Positions 36,676 to 46,011 of a stretch of 46,450 nucleotides of DNA are shown piece by piece (positions within the stretch are counted from its first letter, which is position 1; each line of letters starts with the position of its first letter). Both the position numbers and the translations under genes were made by a program. This DNA comes from an uncultured Clostridium sp. (lineage in GTDB: Bacteria; Bacillota; Clostridia; TANB77; CAG-508): the NCBI GenBank assembly GCA_900557045.1, contig USQY01000005.1, positions 1 through 46,450 on the forward strand, given 5' to 3'. The notes beneath the pieces are model-generated. The model had not been told where the DNA came from and ran no database searches. It worked only from the letters and a program-made list of their open reading frames with translations.

Positions 36676-36839
36676 GGAGAAAGAAATTTTTACTTTTGAA
36701 AAAATAAGTCTCCGACCTAAGCCCCCAAACATTTAACCCAACCCATTATCGTAACAAGTCCCTCCAAACGCAGTACGCACTCCACCGCGTTTGGAGGAAC
36801 TTATTTTTTCAAAAGTAACAAATTTTTTTTCTCGGTGCC
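36675..36839. repeat. Nested-hairpin intergenic repeat, copy 2
   Basis: Second copy of the element at 21459-21620. Outer arms 36677-36713 and 36793-36833; the inner hairpin CCTCCAAACGC / GCGTTTGGAGG is a perfect 11 bp. It lies between the convergent DUF421 and penicillin-binding protein genes. Compared with copy 1, an A-T pair in the outer stem is G-C here on both arms, a compensatory change. Confidence 0.8.
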
Positions 36840-36915
36840 ACCCCAACAAAAAAGCACCCCAACACAAAAGCACCCCAGCAAAAAATTCGCCAAAATGCCC
36901 TCCCAACTAACAACC

Positions 36916-39090
36916 TTACCTAGTACCTTTCCTAAAATACTCCACATAAGCCTCTCCGCATCCACTCTCAGCAACCTTACCACTCTTTCTACAAACCACA
37001 ACTTCCTCCACATCCTTCGGCTTATCAAAATCAGCCTTAATCAAATACCTATGAATCTCCCTCATAACATTTCCCCAAATCTGATTAGCCATAGAATTTG
37101 CACCTTCATTTATAGGCTCATTCACATCATATCCAAACCATGTAACAGCAGTATAATATTTCGTAAATCCGCAAAGCCACTTATCATAATTATCATTTGT
37201 AGTCCCTGTTTTAGCAGCAACTTCCATCCCATCTATTTTACATGTTCTTGCTGTTCCATTTTCACCATTAACAGGTTCTGTTAGTAATTCCTTTAACACA
37301 TATGCTGTATCTTCAGAATAAACTTTCCTACTTTTTTGTTTACTTTTCAAGATTATCTTTCCTTTAGAATTTTCTACTTTAGTATAAAACGTAGGCTCTA
37401 TATAATTTCCGCCATTAGCTATACACGCATATGCCGAAGCCATTTCTAAAGGGCTTGAACCCTTTTCTAATCCACCTAAAGCCAAACCTAAATTTTTGTC
37501 TCCATCTGTTAAATTAGCAATTCCTTCCTTTTCCATATATTTCATAGATTTTTCAGGAGTTAATTGCTCCATTATCTTTACAAAAGGAATATTTTGTGAT
37601 GATTCAACAGCTCTTCTAACAGTAATCTCACCTAACTCCTTTTCACAGTCATCTGGACTATACCCTTCTGCAAAAACAGTTTTAGTATCATCATAAATAG
37701 TAACTGGAGTAATAATTTTTTCTTCTAATGCTGGTCCTAGCACTGCAATTGGCTTTATAGCTGAACCAGTTTGTCTTAAAGCTTGTGTAGCTCTATTAAA
37801 CCCTCTTGAAATTGTCTTTTTTCCCAATCCGCCAACACATCCCATCACTTGACCATTATTATGATTCATCACAACCATAGCAGCTTGAGCAGTAGTATTT
37901 TCATATTGAGCTGATTTAATCATATATTTATTTTTTTCACACTCTTTTTCAATTTCTCTCTGAATATCCGAATTTTGTGTGCTATAAATTTTTAATCCAG
38001 AAAAATATAAATAATTAGTAGCAAAATTTGTTGACATTCCTTTTTTATTTTCTAAATCATTAATAACCTCAGATATAGTTGCATCTACCATATATGAATA
38101 TATTGCATCACCTTTAGGCTCAAGCTTTCCTTTATTAAACTTTAAACCTGACTGCAACTCTGAAACAGCCAAATCATAACTTTCATTACTAATATATCCC
38201 TGTTCTAACATAACATTTAAAACAGTAGTTGTCCTTGACTTTATTTTCTCAGAATTATCATTTTTTCCAAAAGGATTATATGAATTAGGAGAATTATTAA
38301 TTCCAGCCAAAAAAGCACATTCAGCTAAATCAAGTTCAGAAACTTTTTTATTAAAATAATATTCTGCACCTTTTTCAACCCCATAAATATTAGGTCCTAC
38401 ATAAATTATGTTTAAATATGTTTCTAATATTTCATCTTTTGATAATACCAATTCAGTTTTAATTGCCCTATCCCATTCCTGCACTTTTCTAGATATTTTG
38501 GTTTCATTATCACCAGTTATATTTTTTACTAATTGCTGAGTAATAGTACTACCACCAAAAGAAGAAGAACCTCCATTAAATACATATGAAGCAACCGCTC
38601 CAGCAGTTCTTTTAACATTTATTCCATTATGTTTATAAAAATTTTTATCTTCAATAGAAACATATGCATTAACTAAATTCTTTGGAATATTTTCTAATTT
38701 TACATATTCTTGAATTCTAGATTCTCCTAAAACTGCAATAACATTTCCTGTTGAATCTACTACTACTGAATTTTCGCATTTTATAATATCCTTTAAGATT
38801 TTATTCCATTTATATAAAGATACTAAAAACATCATTAATAACACAACCAGTATAATTAATATTAATACAAAAATTCTTTTTCTTGCCTTTCTTTTTTCTA
38901 TTTTGCCATCTACATCTAACTGTACTTTTTCGTCAATTTGGTTGTCTATTTTTCTCTCATTTCTTTTTTTCTTATTACTTTCTTTTTTTCTTCTAATTCT
39001 TTTTTCTTCAATACTAGTGTCATCATAATTTTTTATTTCTAATTTTTCTAATTTTTCCTTTTTTAACTTTTTCCTTTTCTTATTTTTCAA
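36916..39090 (-). CDS. Class A penicillin-binding protein (transglycosylase-transpeptidase)
   Basis: This bifunctional peptidoglycan synthase has 724 residues. A very Lys/Arg-rich cytoplasmic tail of about 75 residues is followed by one membrane helix (IFVLILIILVVLLMMFLVSL). The GT51 transglycosylase domain has EDKNFYKHNGINVKRTAGA and the transpeptidase has the SxxK motif in GSAIKPIAV, SSQNIPFVKIM and KTGTTNDNYDKW. The start is TTG at 39090 with GAAAGGA 11 bases upstream; no ATG fits. The PBP1A/PonA family is the likely match. The long basic tail is the only unusual part. Confidence 0.93.
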   Translation of the reverse strand: MKNKKRKKLKKEKLEKLEIKNYDDTSIEEKRIRRKKESNKKKRNERKIDNQIDEKVQLDVDGKIEKRKARKRIFVLILIILVVLLMMFLVSLYKWNKILKDIIKCENSVVVDSTGNVIAVLGESRIQEYVKLENIPKNLVNAYVSIEDKNFYKHNGINVKRTAGAVASYVFNGGSSSFGGSTITQQLVKNITGDNETKISRKVQEWDRAIKTELVLSKDEILETYLNIIYVGPNIYGVEKGAEYYFNKKVSELDLAECAFLAGINNSPNSYNPFGKNDNSEKIKSRTTTVLNVMLEQGYISNESYDLAVSELQSGLKFNKGKLEPKGDAIYSYMVDATISEVINDLENKKGMSTNFATNYLYFSGLKIYSTQNSDIQREIEKECEKNKYMIKSAQYENTTAQAAMVVMNHNNGQVMGCVGGLGKKTISRGFNRATQALRQTGSAIKPIAVLGPALEEKIITPVTIYDDTKTVFAEGYSPDDCEKELGEITVRRAVESSQNIPFVKIMEQLTPEKSMKYMEKEGIANLTDGDKNLGLALGGLEKGSSPLEMASAYACIANGGNYIEPTFYTKVENSKGKIILKSKQKSRKVYSEDTAYVLKELLTEPVNGENGTARTCKIDGMEVAAKTGTTNDNYDKWLCGFTKYYTAVTWFGYDVNEPINEGANSMANQIWGNVMREIHRYLIKADFDKPKDVEEVVVCRKSGKVAESGCGEAYVEYFRKGTR

Positions 39091-39198
39091 ACCGTTACGA
39101 ATCCTTTCAAATTATTATATTTTTATTTAAAAATCCCCAATTTAAAATTTCCAATTCAATATCATATTATTTAAAATTATATCACATATATAATCAGG

Positions 39199-39226
39199 TT
39201 GACAATTCCCTATTATATGATAAAAT
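39199..39226 (+). promoter_or_regulatory. Putative sigma-A promoter
   Basis: TTGACA (39199-39204), 16-base spacer, TAAAAT (39221-39226), just upstream of the zinc-ribbon gene start at 39263. Confidence 0.65.
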
Positions 39227-39262
39227 ACACTTAATAATAAATTTATATATAGGAGGTCTCAC

Positions 39263-39499
39263 ATGGAATTTAACAAATGCTCTCGTTGTGGCTGTTTTTT
39301 CTCACATGCTGGAAATGTATGTCCTAATTGTGTATCAAAAGACTCTATTGAAATTCAAAAATTAGAAAACTATTTAGAAGACTACACCGCACCAAACACC
39401 ATAGAACAACTTTCTTATAACACTGGTATTTCCCATAAAAATCTAAATAGATATATTAATGATAACAACAAATTTTCAAATATAATTCAACACACATAG
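39263..39499 (+). CDS. Small zinc-ribbon plus helix-turn-helix protein
   Basis: The 78-residue protein has an N-terminal zinc ribbon (CSRCGCFFSHAGNVCPNC, two CxxC pairs) and a C-terminal winged or simple HTH-like segment (TIEQLSYNTGISHKNLNRYI). The arrangement resembles the short flagellar-operon protein TIGR03826/YvyF, but no flagellar gene is nearby, so that link is tentative. AGGAGGTCTCAC precedes the ATG, and a strong hairpin follows. Confidence 0.8.
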   Translation: MEFNKCSRCGCFFSHAGNVCPNCVSKDSIEIQKLENYLEDYTAPNTIEQLSYNTGISHKNLNRYINDNNKFSNIIQHT

Positions 39500-39500
39500 C

Positions 39501-39565
39501 TTAATTAAAAATAAAGAAGGAATTACACATTTAAACAATGCTATTCCTTCTTTATCTTTAATTAA
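39501..39565. terminator. Bidirectional terminator between the zinc-ribbon gene and topB
   Basis: Long stem (TTAATTAAAAATAAAGAAGG with its near-complement on the right) of about 23 pairs and a 19-base loop, between convergent genes. Confidence 0.85.
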
Positions 39566-39582
39566 ACTATTATTTTAATTAT

Positions 39583-41493
39583 TTAAATTACTAATTTCTT
39601 AAATTTAAGTTTTATATAATTTTCTAACTTATCCATAAACTCCTTTGAACCAATTTCTTTGTTAGCCACCATCTCTAGCCCCTTCTCCCAACTAGCTGTT
39701 AATTTTGGATTAAGCATATCAGGCATAGAACTATTAACAACATCGAAAATAACCTCACCTTTTTCAGTAGGTGTAATTATCTGAGTTTTAGTATTTATTT
39801 GGATATATTTTATTCTTTCCAGTTTTTTCATAATTTCAGCCCTAGTAGCACTTGTACCAATACCTGCACCTTTAATTTGTTCTCTTAATTCTTCATCTTC
39901 AATTAACTTACCTGCATTTTCCATAGCTAAAATAATAGAACCTGAATTATATCTTGATGGAGGACTAGTTTCAGCATCTTTTGTTTCAAAATTAATAACA
40001 CCTATCTCTTGCCCCTTTTTTAATTTTTTTAACATTTCTTCATTAACTTCATTATCCACACTTTTTCCACCATTTTGCTTTGGCTTGGCTATCTCTAAAT
40101 ATCCCAATTTAGTACACACTTTACTATTTGCAGAAAACTCTTCATTTTCAACACTAATAGTGATAGACAATTTGCTAAACTCTGCTGCAGGATAAAAAAT
40201 ACATAAAAATCTTTTAACTATTAATTTGTAAATATCTTTTTGTAACTGATTTAAACCATTATAATTTTCATACCCTTGACCAGTCGGAATAATAGCATAA
40301 TGATCTGTTATTTTACTATCATTTACATACTTAGATTTTACAATATTTGTAGAATACTTTTCATCAACCATCTTTTTAATATAGCCTTGAACTTCCCCAT
40401 CCTGAAAACCTTTTGCAATACCATTTAAATTTTTCGAAATTACTTTAGCAACAGCTGTAGACAATACCCTTGCATCAGTTCTTGGATAAGTAACCAATTT
40501 TTTTTCATATAAATTTTGGATTACATCAAGAGTTTCATCAGGCTTAATTTTAAACCTCTTTGTGCACTCATTTTGAATCTCAGCCAAATTAAATAATAAA
40601 GGAGCATTTTCCTTTTGCTTAACCTTTTTAACATCAGTAACTATAGCTTTTTTATCTTTTAAAGAACCAATAAAATCTCTAGCATCCTCAACTTTCTTAA
40701 ATCCTGTTTCATTATATAATTTATTAGAATTATACATTTTCGAATTTTCAGTTACTTTCCACTCAGCCTTTAAATTTGCCTGTTCATCACCAAACTCTCC
40801 AACAATTTTATAATATGTAGTCTTCACAAAATTCTTAATTTCTCTTTCTCTTGAAACAATCATACCTAAAACACAAGTCATCACCCTACCAACAGAAATA
40901 GAAATTTTCTCTTCACTTAATTTTGTTGCAGCTCTTCTTCCAAAAATAATTGTCAATAATCGAGAAAAATTAATTCCAATTAAATAATCCTCTTTAGCTC
41001 TTAAATATGCTGAATCTGATAAACTATCATATTCATCCAAATTCTTTGCCTCTCTTATACCCCTTTTTATTTCCTCTTCAGTTTGAGAATCTATCCAAAC
41101 CCTCTTCCTTGTTTTATTAGTAATACCAGCCATCTGCTCAACTAACCTATATATATATTCTCCTTCTCTCCCAGAGTCAGTAGCAACATAAATAGTAGTA
41201 ACATCTTCTCTTTGAAGTAAAGTTTTTACTACATTAAACTGTTTTTCAACAGCAGGAATTATCTCATATTTATATTCTTTAGGCATAAAAGGAAGAGTAT
41301 CCAACCTCCAAAATTTTAACTTTTCATCATACACTTCAGGATAAGACATTGTTACCAAATGCCCTACACACCAAGTTACAATCCACTTCTCAGATTCCAA
41401 ATATCCATCTTTTCTTGCCCCATTTATCCCCAACACCTTTGCAAACTCCATTGCAACTGATGGCTTCTCCGTAATTAAAATGCTTTTTTCCAT
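39583..41493 (-). CDS. topB: DNA topoisomerase III (type IA)
   Basis: The 636-residue type IA topoisomerase has an N-terminal Toprim domain (ITEKPSVAMEFAKVLGI, ATDSGREGEYIYRLV). The catalytic tyrosine is in KLVTYPRTDARVLS, and SVGRVMTCVLGMIVSRERE and GIGTSATRAEIMKKLERIKYI are also present. No C-terminal zinc fingers are present, which fits TopB rather than TopA. It relaxes and decatenates DNA. GGAGAAAG precedes the ATG. A topA gene may lie elsewhere; here topB stands alone. Confidence 0.94.
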   Translation of the reverse strand: MEKSILITEKPSVAMEFAKVLGINGARKDGYLESEKWIVTWCVGHLVTMSYPEVYDEKLKFWRLDTLPFMPKEYKYEIIPAVEKQFNVVKTLLQREDVTTIYVATDSGREGEYIYRLVEQMAGITNKTRKRVWIDSQTEEEIKRGIREAKNLDEYDSLSDSAYLRAKEDYLIGINFSRLLTIIFGRRAATKLSEEKISISVGRVMTCVLGMIVSREREIKNFVKTTYYKIVGEFGDEQANLKAEWKVTENSKMYNSNKLYNETGFKKVEDARDFIGSLKDKKAIVTDVKKVKQKENAPLLFNLAEIQNECTKRFKIKPDETLDVIQNLYEKKLVTYPRTDARVLSTAVAKVISKNLNGIAKGFQDGEVQGYIKKMVDEKYSTNIVKSKYVNDSKITDHYAIIPTGQGYENYNGLNQLQKDIYKLIVKRFLCIFYPAAEFSKLSITISVENEEFSANSKVCTKLGYLEIAKPKQNGGKSVDNEVNEEMLKKLKKGQEIGVINFETKDAETSPPSRYNSGSIILAMENAGKLIEDEELREQIKGAGIGTSATRAEIMKKLERIKYIQINTKTQIITPTEKGEVIFDVVNSSMPDMLNPKLTASWEKGLEMVANKEIGSKEFMDKLENYIKLKFKKLVI

Positions 41494-41939
41494 TGTGACT
41501 TTACTTTCTCCTTCTTACAATATATATTATAATATTTTTCCACTAATAAATATCATATTTCAATAATACTCATTATACAATCTTTCACCACTAAAAACAA
41601 TCTTTTTTATAACTTTTCATCTAATATTGTAGAGAAGGCAGAAAGCTTGTATTATGTAATCACAGAAATGTATATTGTGTTATGAAGCGTAGTCAAGGTG
41701 GGGACCGACAAATTACAAAGAGTTATAAATTTTTGACTTGTAAACCCTCACTAATTTTAAGCCACCAAATTAAAACAACAACTATCTCCGAACACCCGAA
41801 ACACCAAACATTACAAGAAAAATTTATTACTCTTTGTATGCAGTTGGGGCGGAGTCTCATAACACAATATACATTTCTGTGATTACATAATACAAGCTTT
41901 CTGCCAGCTAATTGCAAAAGCACTAAAGATTACTTTTTC
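41494..41939. other. Gene-free region containing the fold-back element
   Basis: About 446 bases between dapA and topB (both on minus). No supported gene is present; two short reading frames across the fold-back element lack ribosome-binding sites. The main content is the 269-bp inverted-repeat element at 41637-41905. Confidence 0.7.
41637..41905. repeat. 269-bp fold-back element with perfect 49-bp inverted arms
   Basis: The arms at 41637-41685 and 41857-41905 are exact reverse complements over 49 bases, beginning GGCAGAAAGCTTGTATTATG. Complementarity continues imperfectly inward (ACAAAGAGTTATAAATTTTT-like against its partner) to a C-rich centre. There is no transposase frame and no clear target duplication. 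It may be a MITE or a structured RNA/DNA element. The perfect arms suggest recent origin or active homogenisation. Confidence 0.85.
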
Positions 41940-42896
41940 TTACACAACCTTAAAATGCCTCATACACTCCACCAACTTCTTCCTGTTACCCTCTGTCATC
42001 CTCACCAAAGGTAACCTTGGCACCCCAAATTCAAACTTCATTATATTCAACCCTTCTTTAACCGGAATCGGATTCACCTCACAAAATAAATATTTAATAA
42101 TTTTCCCACACTCTAACTGCATTTTTGCAGCCTCCACAACATTTCCATCAAAAAAATTCTGTGTAATATTATGTGTATATTCAGGCATTATATTTGATAA
42201 CACAGAAATTACACCCTTTCCTCCAAGTGATAACATAGGAACTATTTGATCATCATTTCCAGAATATATATGTAAATTTTCTCCGCACAATGCTGCTATT
42301 TTAGCTACTTGAGAAATATTTCCACTTGCTTCTTTTATTGCTACTATATTTTCTATCTTAGACAATTCTAAACATGTTTCAGGCTCAATATTCACCCCAG
42401 TCCTACTTGGTACATTGTACAAGATTATTGGTAAATTTGTGTTTTCTGCTATTCTTCTATAATGCTCTATTAAACCCTTCTGAGTAGTTTTATTATAATA
42501 CGGAGTTACAATTAAGGCTGCATCTGCGCCAACACTTTCTGCATATTTAGTCATATTAACCACAGAAATAGTATTATTTCCGCCTGTTCCGGCAATTACT
42601 GGAACTCTTCCATTTACTTTTTCTACCACAAACTTAATAGTCTGTTTTTTCTCATCTTCAGTCATTGTTGATGCTTCACCAGTTGTTCCACACACCACTA
42701 ATGCATCAATTTTATTTGATAACTGATATTCAATAAACCTAGCAAACTCATCAAAATTAACACCCATATTTTTTTTGCCTTCATCATTCTGTACTTTTTT
42801 TTCAAAAACATTATTATATTCTTTTGTTAAATTTTCTCTTTCAAAAAAAGGTGTACACAAAGCAGTTGCGCACCCTGTAAAAATAGCATTTTTCAT
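41940..42896 (-). CDS. dapA: 4-hydroxy-tetrahydrodipicolinate synthase
   Basis: DapA condenses pyruvate with aspartate semialdehyde in lysine and diaminopimelate synthesis, which also supplies dipicolinate for spores. The 318-residue TIM barrel has the Schiff-base lysine in VAIKEASGN, the catalytic Tyr in IILYNVPSRTG and the conserved VCGTTGEASTMT. It is about 25 residues longer than usual owing to a hydrophilic insertion near the N-terminus (residues ~22-48, NLTKEYNNVFEKKVQNDEGK), where typical DapA goes straight from TPF to the first helix. The insertion is outside the catalytic motifs. AAGGAGG precedes the ATG. Confidence 0.94.
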   Translation of the reverse strand: MKNAIFTGCATALCTPFFERENLTKEYNNVFEKKVQNDEGKKNMGVNFDEFARFIEYQLSNKIDALVVCGTTGEASTMTEDEKKQTIKFVVEKVNGRVPVIAGTGGNNTISVVNMTKYAESVGADAALIVTPYYNKTTQKGLIEHYRRIAENTNLPIILYNVPSRTGVNIEPETCLELSKIENIVAIKEASGNISQVAKIAALCGENLHIYSGNDDQIVPMLSLGGKGVISVLSNIMPEYTHNITQNFFDGNVVEAAKMQLECGKIIKYLFCEVNPIPVKEGLNIMKFEFGVPRLPLVRMTEGNRKKLVECMRHFKVV

Positions 42897-43041
42897 ATAT
42901 AAGTATTCCTCCTTATACTTTTCTTATTTTAATACTATTCTTTTCTTTCTAGTAGTATACCAAAAATTGCATAATTAAAGATACACCATGATATGCAATT
43001 TATACAGTCAGAATGTATCCTTAATTATTTATTATTATCCA

Positions 43042-45579
43042 TTATTTAACTATGCATTTTTCATCATCTGCAACTATAACAGCAGGCTTATCAATTCTTA
43101 CACTACCATTCAAAATAGCCTCAGAAATTACATCTTCAACATAACTTTGAATAGCTCTTCTCAAAGGTCTAGCACCATAATTTGCATCAAATCCCTTTTT
43201 AGCTATTAACTTCTTAACACTTTCATCAATTCTTACTTCATAGTCATTTTGTTTCAGTCTTTTCTCCACTTGTTTTAATAAAATATCAATTATCTGCATA
43301 ATCTCATCTTCATTCAATTTGTGGAAAACAATTATTTCATCAATACGATTTATAAATTCTGGTCTAAACTCGCGTTTTAATTCTGCCATTACATCTTTTT
43401 TTATTGATTCATATTGTTTTTTCTCTTCTGCTTTTACTTTTTCCAATTTTTCTTTATTTTCCAAAATTTCTTTTCCATTAACAATTTCACTTGTCATGTT
43501 TTCTTTTCTGTTATCACTAATATTAGCTGTAAAGCTTGTAAATCCTAATGTCTTTCTGTCTGTAATTGCTCTTGCCCCTATATTTGATGTCATAATAATA
43601 ACTGTATTTTTAAAATTAACAGTTCTTCCTTGTGAATCTGTTAAACGTCCATCTTCCAAAATTTGAAGTAGCATATTCATAACATCTGGATGTGCTTTTT
43701 CTATTTCATCTAATAATAACACAGTATATGGCTTTCTTCTAACCTTTTCAGTCAATTGACCTCCTTCATCAAACCCTACATATCCAGGAGGTGAACCGAT
43801 TAATTTAGATATTGAATGTGGTTCCATATATTCAGACATATCTATTCTAATCATTGAATCTTCATTTCCAAATAAACATTCTGCCAAAGCTTTTGAAAGT
43901 TCAGTTTTTCCAACACCTGTTGGTCCCAAAAATAAAAATGAACCTATTGGTCTTTTAGGATCTTTTAATCCTACTCTTCCCCTTCTTATTGCCTTTGTAA
44001 CAGCCTCTACTGCTTCATTTTGACCAACTACTCTTTTATGAAGATTTTCCTCAAGATTTTTTAATTTTTCATTTTCATCTTGTGTCAATTTTTTAACTGG
44101 AATATTAGTCCAACTTGCTATAACTTCTGCAATATCCTCATCATTTAAAATAGTAACATTTTTACTTGTTTTATTTTTCCATTTTTTATTATCTTTTTCC
44201 AACTTTTCTTTTAAGTTGCTTTCTTCATCTCTTAATTTAGCTGCCTTTTCAAAATCTTGAACTAATATAGCTTCTTCTTTTTCTTTTCCTATAGAAGAAA
44301 TTTTTTCTTCCAATTCTTTTAATTTTTCTGGTCTTGTGTATGTTTTCATTTTTAATTTAGAAGCTGCTTCATCTATTAAATCAATTGCTTTATCTGGTAA
44401 AAATCTATCATTTATATATCTAACAGATAAATTAACTGCAACATTTATTGCTTCATCTGTGATTTTGACATTATGATGTGCCTCATATTTGTCACGTATT
44501 CCCTTTAATATTTTTATTGTTTCTTCAATTGTAGGCTCTTGAACAGTTACAGGGCTAAATCTTCTTTCTAAAGCTGCATCTTTTTCTATATATCTTCTAT
44601 ATTCACTAATAGTTGTTGCACCTATTAGTTGAATTTCACCTCTTGCAAGTAATGGTTTTAGAATATTTGCTGCATCAACAGCTCCTTCTGCAGCACCTGC
44701 ACCAACTATTGTATGAATTTCATCTATAAATAAAATAACATCTCCTGCTTTTCTTACTTCATTTAATGATTTCTTTATTCTTTCTTCAAAATCCCCTCTA
44801 TATTTTGCTCCAGCAACCATACTTGTAATATCTAATGTAACAACTCTTTTATTCTTAAGCATTTCTGGAACATCACCTATTACTATTTTTTCTGCTAATC
44901 CTTCAACAACAGCTGTTTTTCCAACGCCTGGTTCACCTATTAAACAAGGATTATTTTTAGTTCTTCTTGATAAGATTTGTATTACTCTTTCAATCTCTTG
45001 TTTTCTACCTATAACTGGATCTAATTTTCCCTCTATTGCTTGTTTAGTTAGGTCTGCCCCAAATTGATTTAGAGTAGGTGTTGAATTATAGCTTCCTATA
45101 TTTTTGTTTACCTTCTCATTTTGATTAAAATCTTCTTCATTAATTACTTTAACAATTTCATTATATAATTTTTGTGGGCTTATATCTAAATCTAGTAATA
45201 TTCTAACAGCAACACTATCAGCCTCTTGCATTATTCCAACTAACAATTGTTCTGTTCCTATATATTCACTTCCAATTTTTTTTGCTTCTCTAAAAGCATT
45301 TTCAATAACCCTTTTAGTTCTTGGAGTAAAACCAGAAGTTTCTATTATTTCATATTCCTCATCTATATCTACAATTCCTATTAATTCTTCTATTTCCTCT
45401 ATTATTTTATCTGGAGTAATATTTTGCAATTCTAGAACTTTGCTTGCAACACCATTGCCTTCTTTTGTAAGTCCATATAGCAAATGTTCTGTTCCTATAT
45501 AACTATGACCCATTTCACTTGCTAATTCATTTGCAATCTGTATTGCCTTTTCAGCTCTATTTGTAAACTTATATTGCAT
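43042..45579 (-). CDS. clpC: ClpC ATPase subunit of the Clp protease
   Basis: This Hsp100 unfoldase delivers substrates to ClpP. From the ATG at 45579 (AAAGGAG upstream) it has 845 residues: two Clp-N repeats (FTNRAEKAIQIANELASEMG...), Walker A GEPGVGKTAVVEG, a UVR-type linker (LVQDFEKAAKLRDEE), the second AAA domain with GPTGVGKTELSKAL, and a ClpB D2-small domain. It is about 30 residues longer than typical ClpC because of an insertion after GFTSFT (NISDNRKENMTSEIVNGKEI and following) before the helix leading to FRPEFINRIDEI. No CtsR site was noticed, and the usual mcsA-mcsB neighbours are absent. Confidence 0.95.
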   Translation of the reverse strand: MQYKFTNRAEKAIQIANELASEMGHSYIGTEHLLYGLTKEGNGVASKVLELQNITPDKIIEEIEELIGIVDIDEEYEIIETSGFTPRTKRVIENAFREAKKIGSEYIGTEQLLVGIMQEADSVAVRILLDLDISPQKLYNEIVKVINEEDFNQNEKVNKNIGSYNSTPTLNQFGADLTKQAIEGKLDPVIGRKQEIERVIQILSRRTKNNPCLIGEPGVGKTAVVEGLAEKIVIGDVPEMLKNKRVVTLDITSMVAGAKYRGDFEERIKKSLNEVRKAGDVILFIDEIHTIVGAGAAEGAVDAANILKPLLARGEIQLIGATTISEYRRYIEKDAALERRFSPVTVQEPTIEETIKILKGIRDKYEAHHNVKITDEAINVAVNLSVRYINDRFLPDKAIDLIDEAASKLKMKTYTRPEKLKELEEKISSIGKEKEEAILVQDFEKAAKLRDEESNLKEKLEKDNKKWKNKTSKNVTILNDEDIAEVIASWTNIPVKKLTQDENEKLKNLEENLHKRVVGQNEAVEAVTKAIRRGRVGLKDPKRPIGSFLFLGPTGVGKTELSKALAECLFGNEDSMIRIDMSEYMEPHSISKLIGSPPGYVGFDEGGQLTEKVRRKPYTVLLLDEIEKAHPDVMNMLLQILEDGRLTDSQGRTVNFKNTVIIMTSNIGARAITDRKTLGFTSFTANISDNRKENMTSEIVNGKEILENKEKLEKVKAEEKKQYESIKKDVMAELKREFRPEFINRIDEIIVFHKLNEDEIMQIIDILLKQVEKRLKQNDYEVRIDESVKKLIAKKGFDANYGARPLRRAIQSYVEDVISEAILNGSVRIDKPAVIVADDEKCIVK

Positions 45580-45651
45580 ACAAAATCTCCTTTCATTATT
45601 AGTAACATTCATATTAACATATTTTTGTACATTTTTCAATATACAGCATTA

Positions 45652-45798
45652 TTACTTTTTCTTCTTAGTTATATGTTCAAGTTTTTCAGCTGTTTCCTTT
45701 TGTCCATCCAAAGTTAGCCATGCAAAATAAGATGAAACAAATTCACCATATTTAGTTGTATCTTCAAATTCATCTTCATCATTTTCAATTTTTTTCAT
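45652..45798 (-). CDS. 48-residue acidic-then-basic small protein
   Basis: The ATG at 45798 begins MKKIENDEDEFEDTTKYGEF and continues VSSYFAWLTLDGQKETAEKL, ending EHITKKKK. AGGTGGG lies at the ribosome-binding position. The soluble protein has an acidic N-terminus, an amphipathic middle and a Lys-rich end. It lies 72 bases before clpC on the same strand and could be co-transcribed. No family is recognised. Confidence 0.65.
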   Translation of the reverse strand: MKKIENDEDEFEDTTKYGEFVSSYFAWLTLDGQKETAEKLEHITKKKK

Positions 45799-45897
45799 AA
45801 ACCCACCTCATATAATATATTTTTTATTTATTTAAATTATTAACTTAATTAATATTATTATACTTAATTTATTCCATAAAACTTATAAATTTTCACG

Positions 45898-45938
45898 CAC
45901 ATAAAGGCAGGAACACAATCCCTGCCTTTATGTATGTG
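45898..45938. terminator. Strong hairpin between the SASP and the 48-residue gene
   Basis: Stem CACATAAAGGCAGG / CCTGCCTTTATGTATGTG. A long T-run is lacking on both strands, but the stem is very stable for this AT-rich genome and it follows the SASP gene, so it probably ends that transcript. Confidence 0.65.
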
Positions 45939-46011
45939 TATATTATATACAAATTCCATAAAACCAAGAAAAATATCCCTGTCTTTGTTATATGCTATAT
46001 AATCTAAATAA

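Noticed and set aside
36835..37284. 149-codon plus-strand frame opposite the penicillin-binding protein gene
   Set aside because: Antisense shadow of a well-supported PBP coding region.
41637..41905. Fold-back element as an insertion sequence
   Set aside because: No transposase frame in or near it and no clear target-site duplication.
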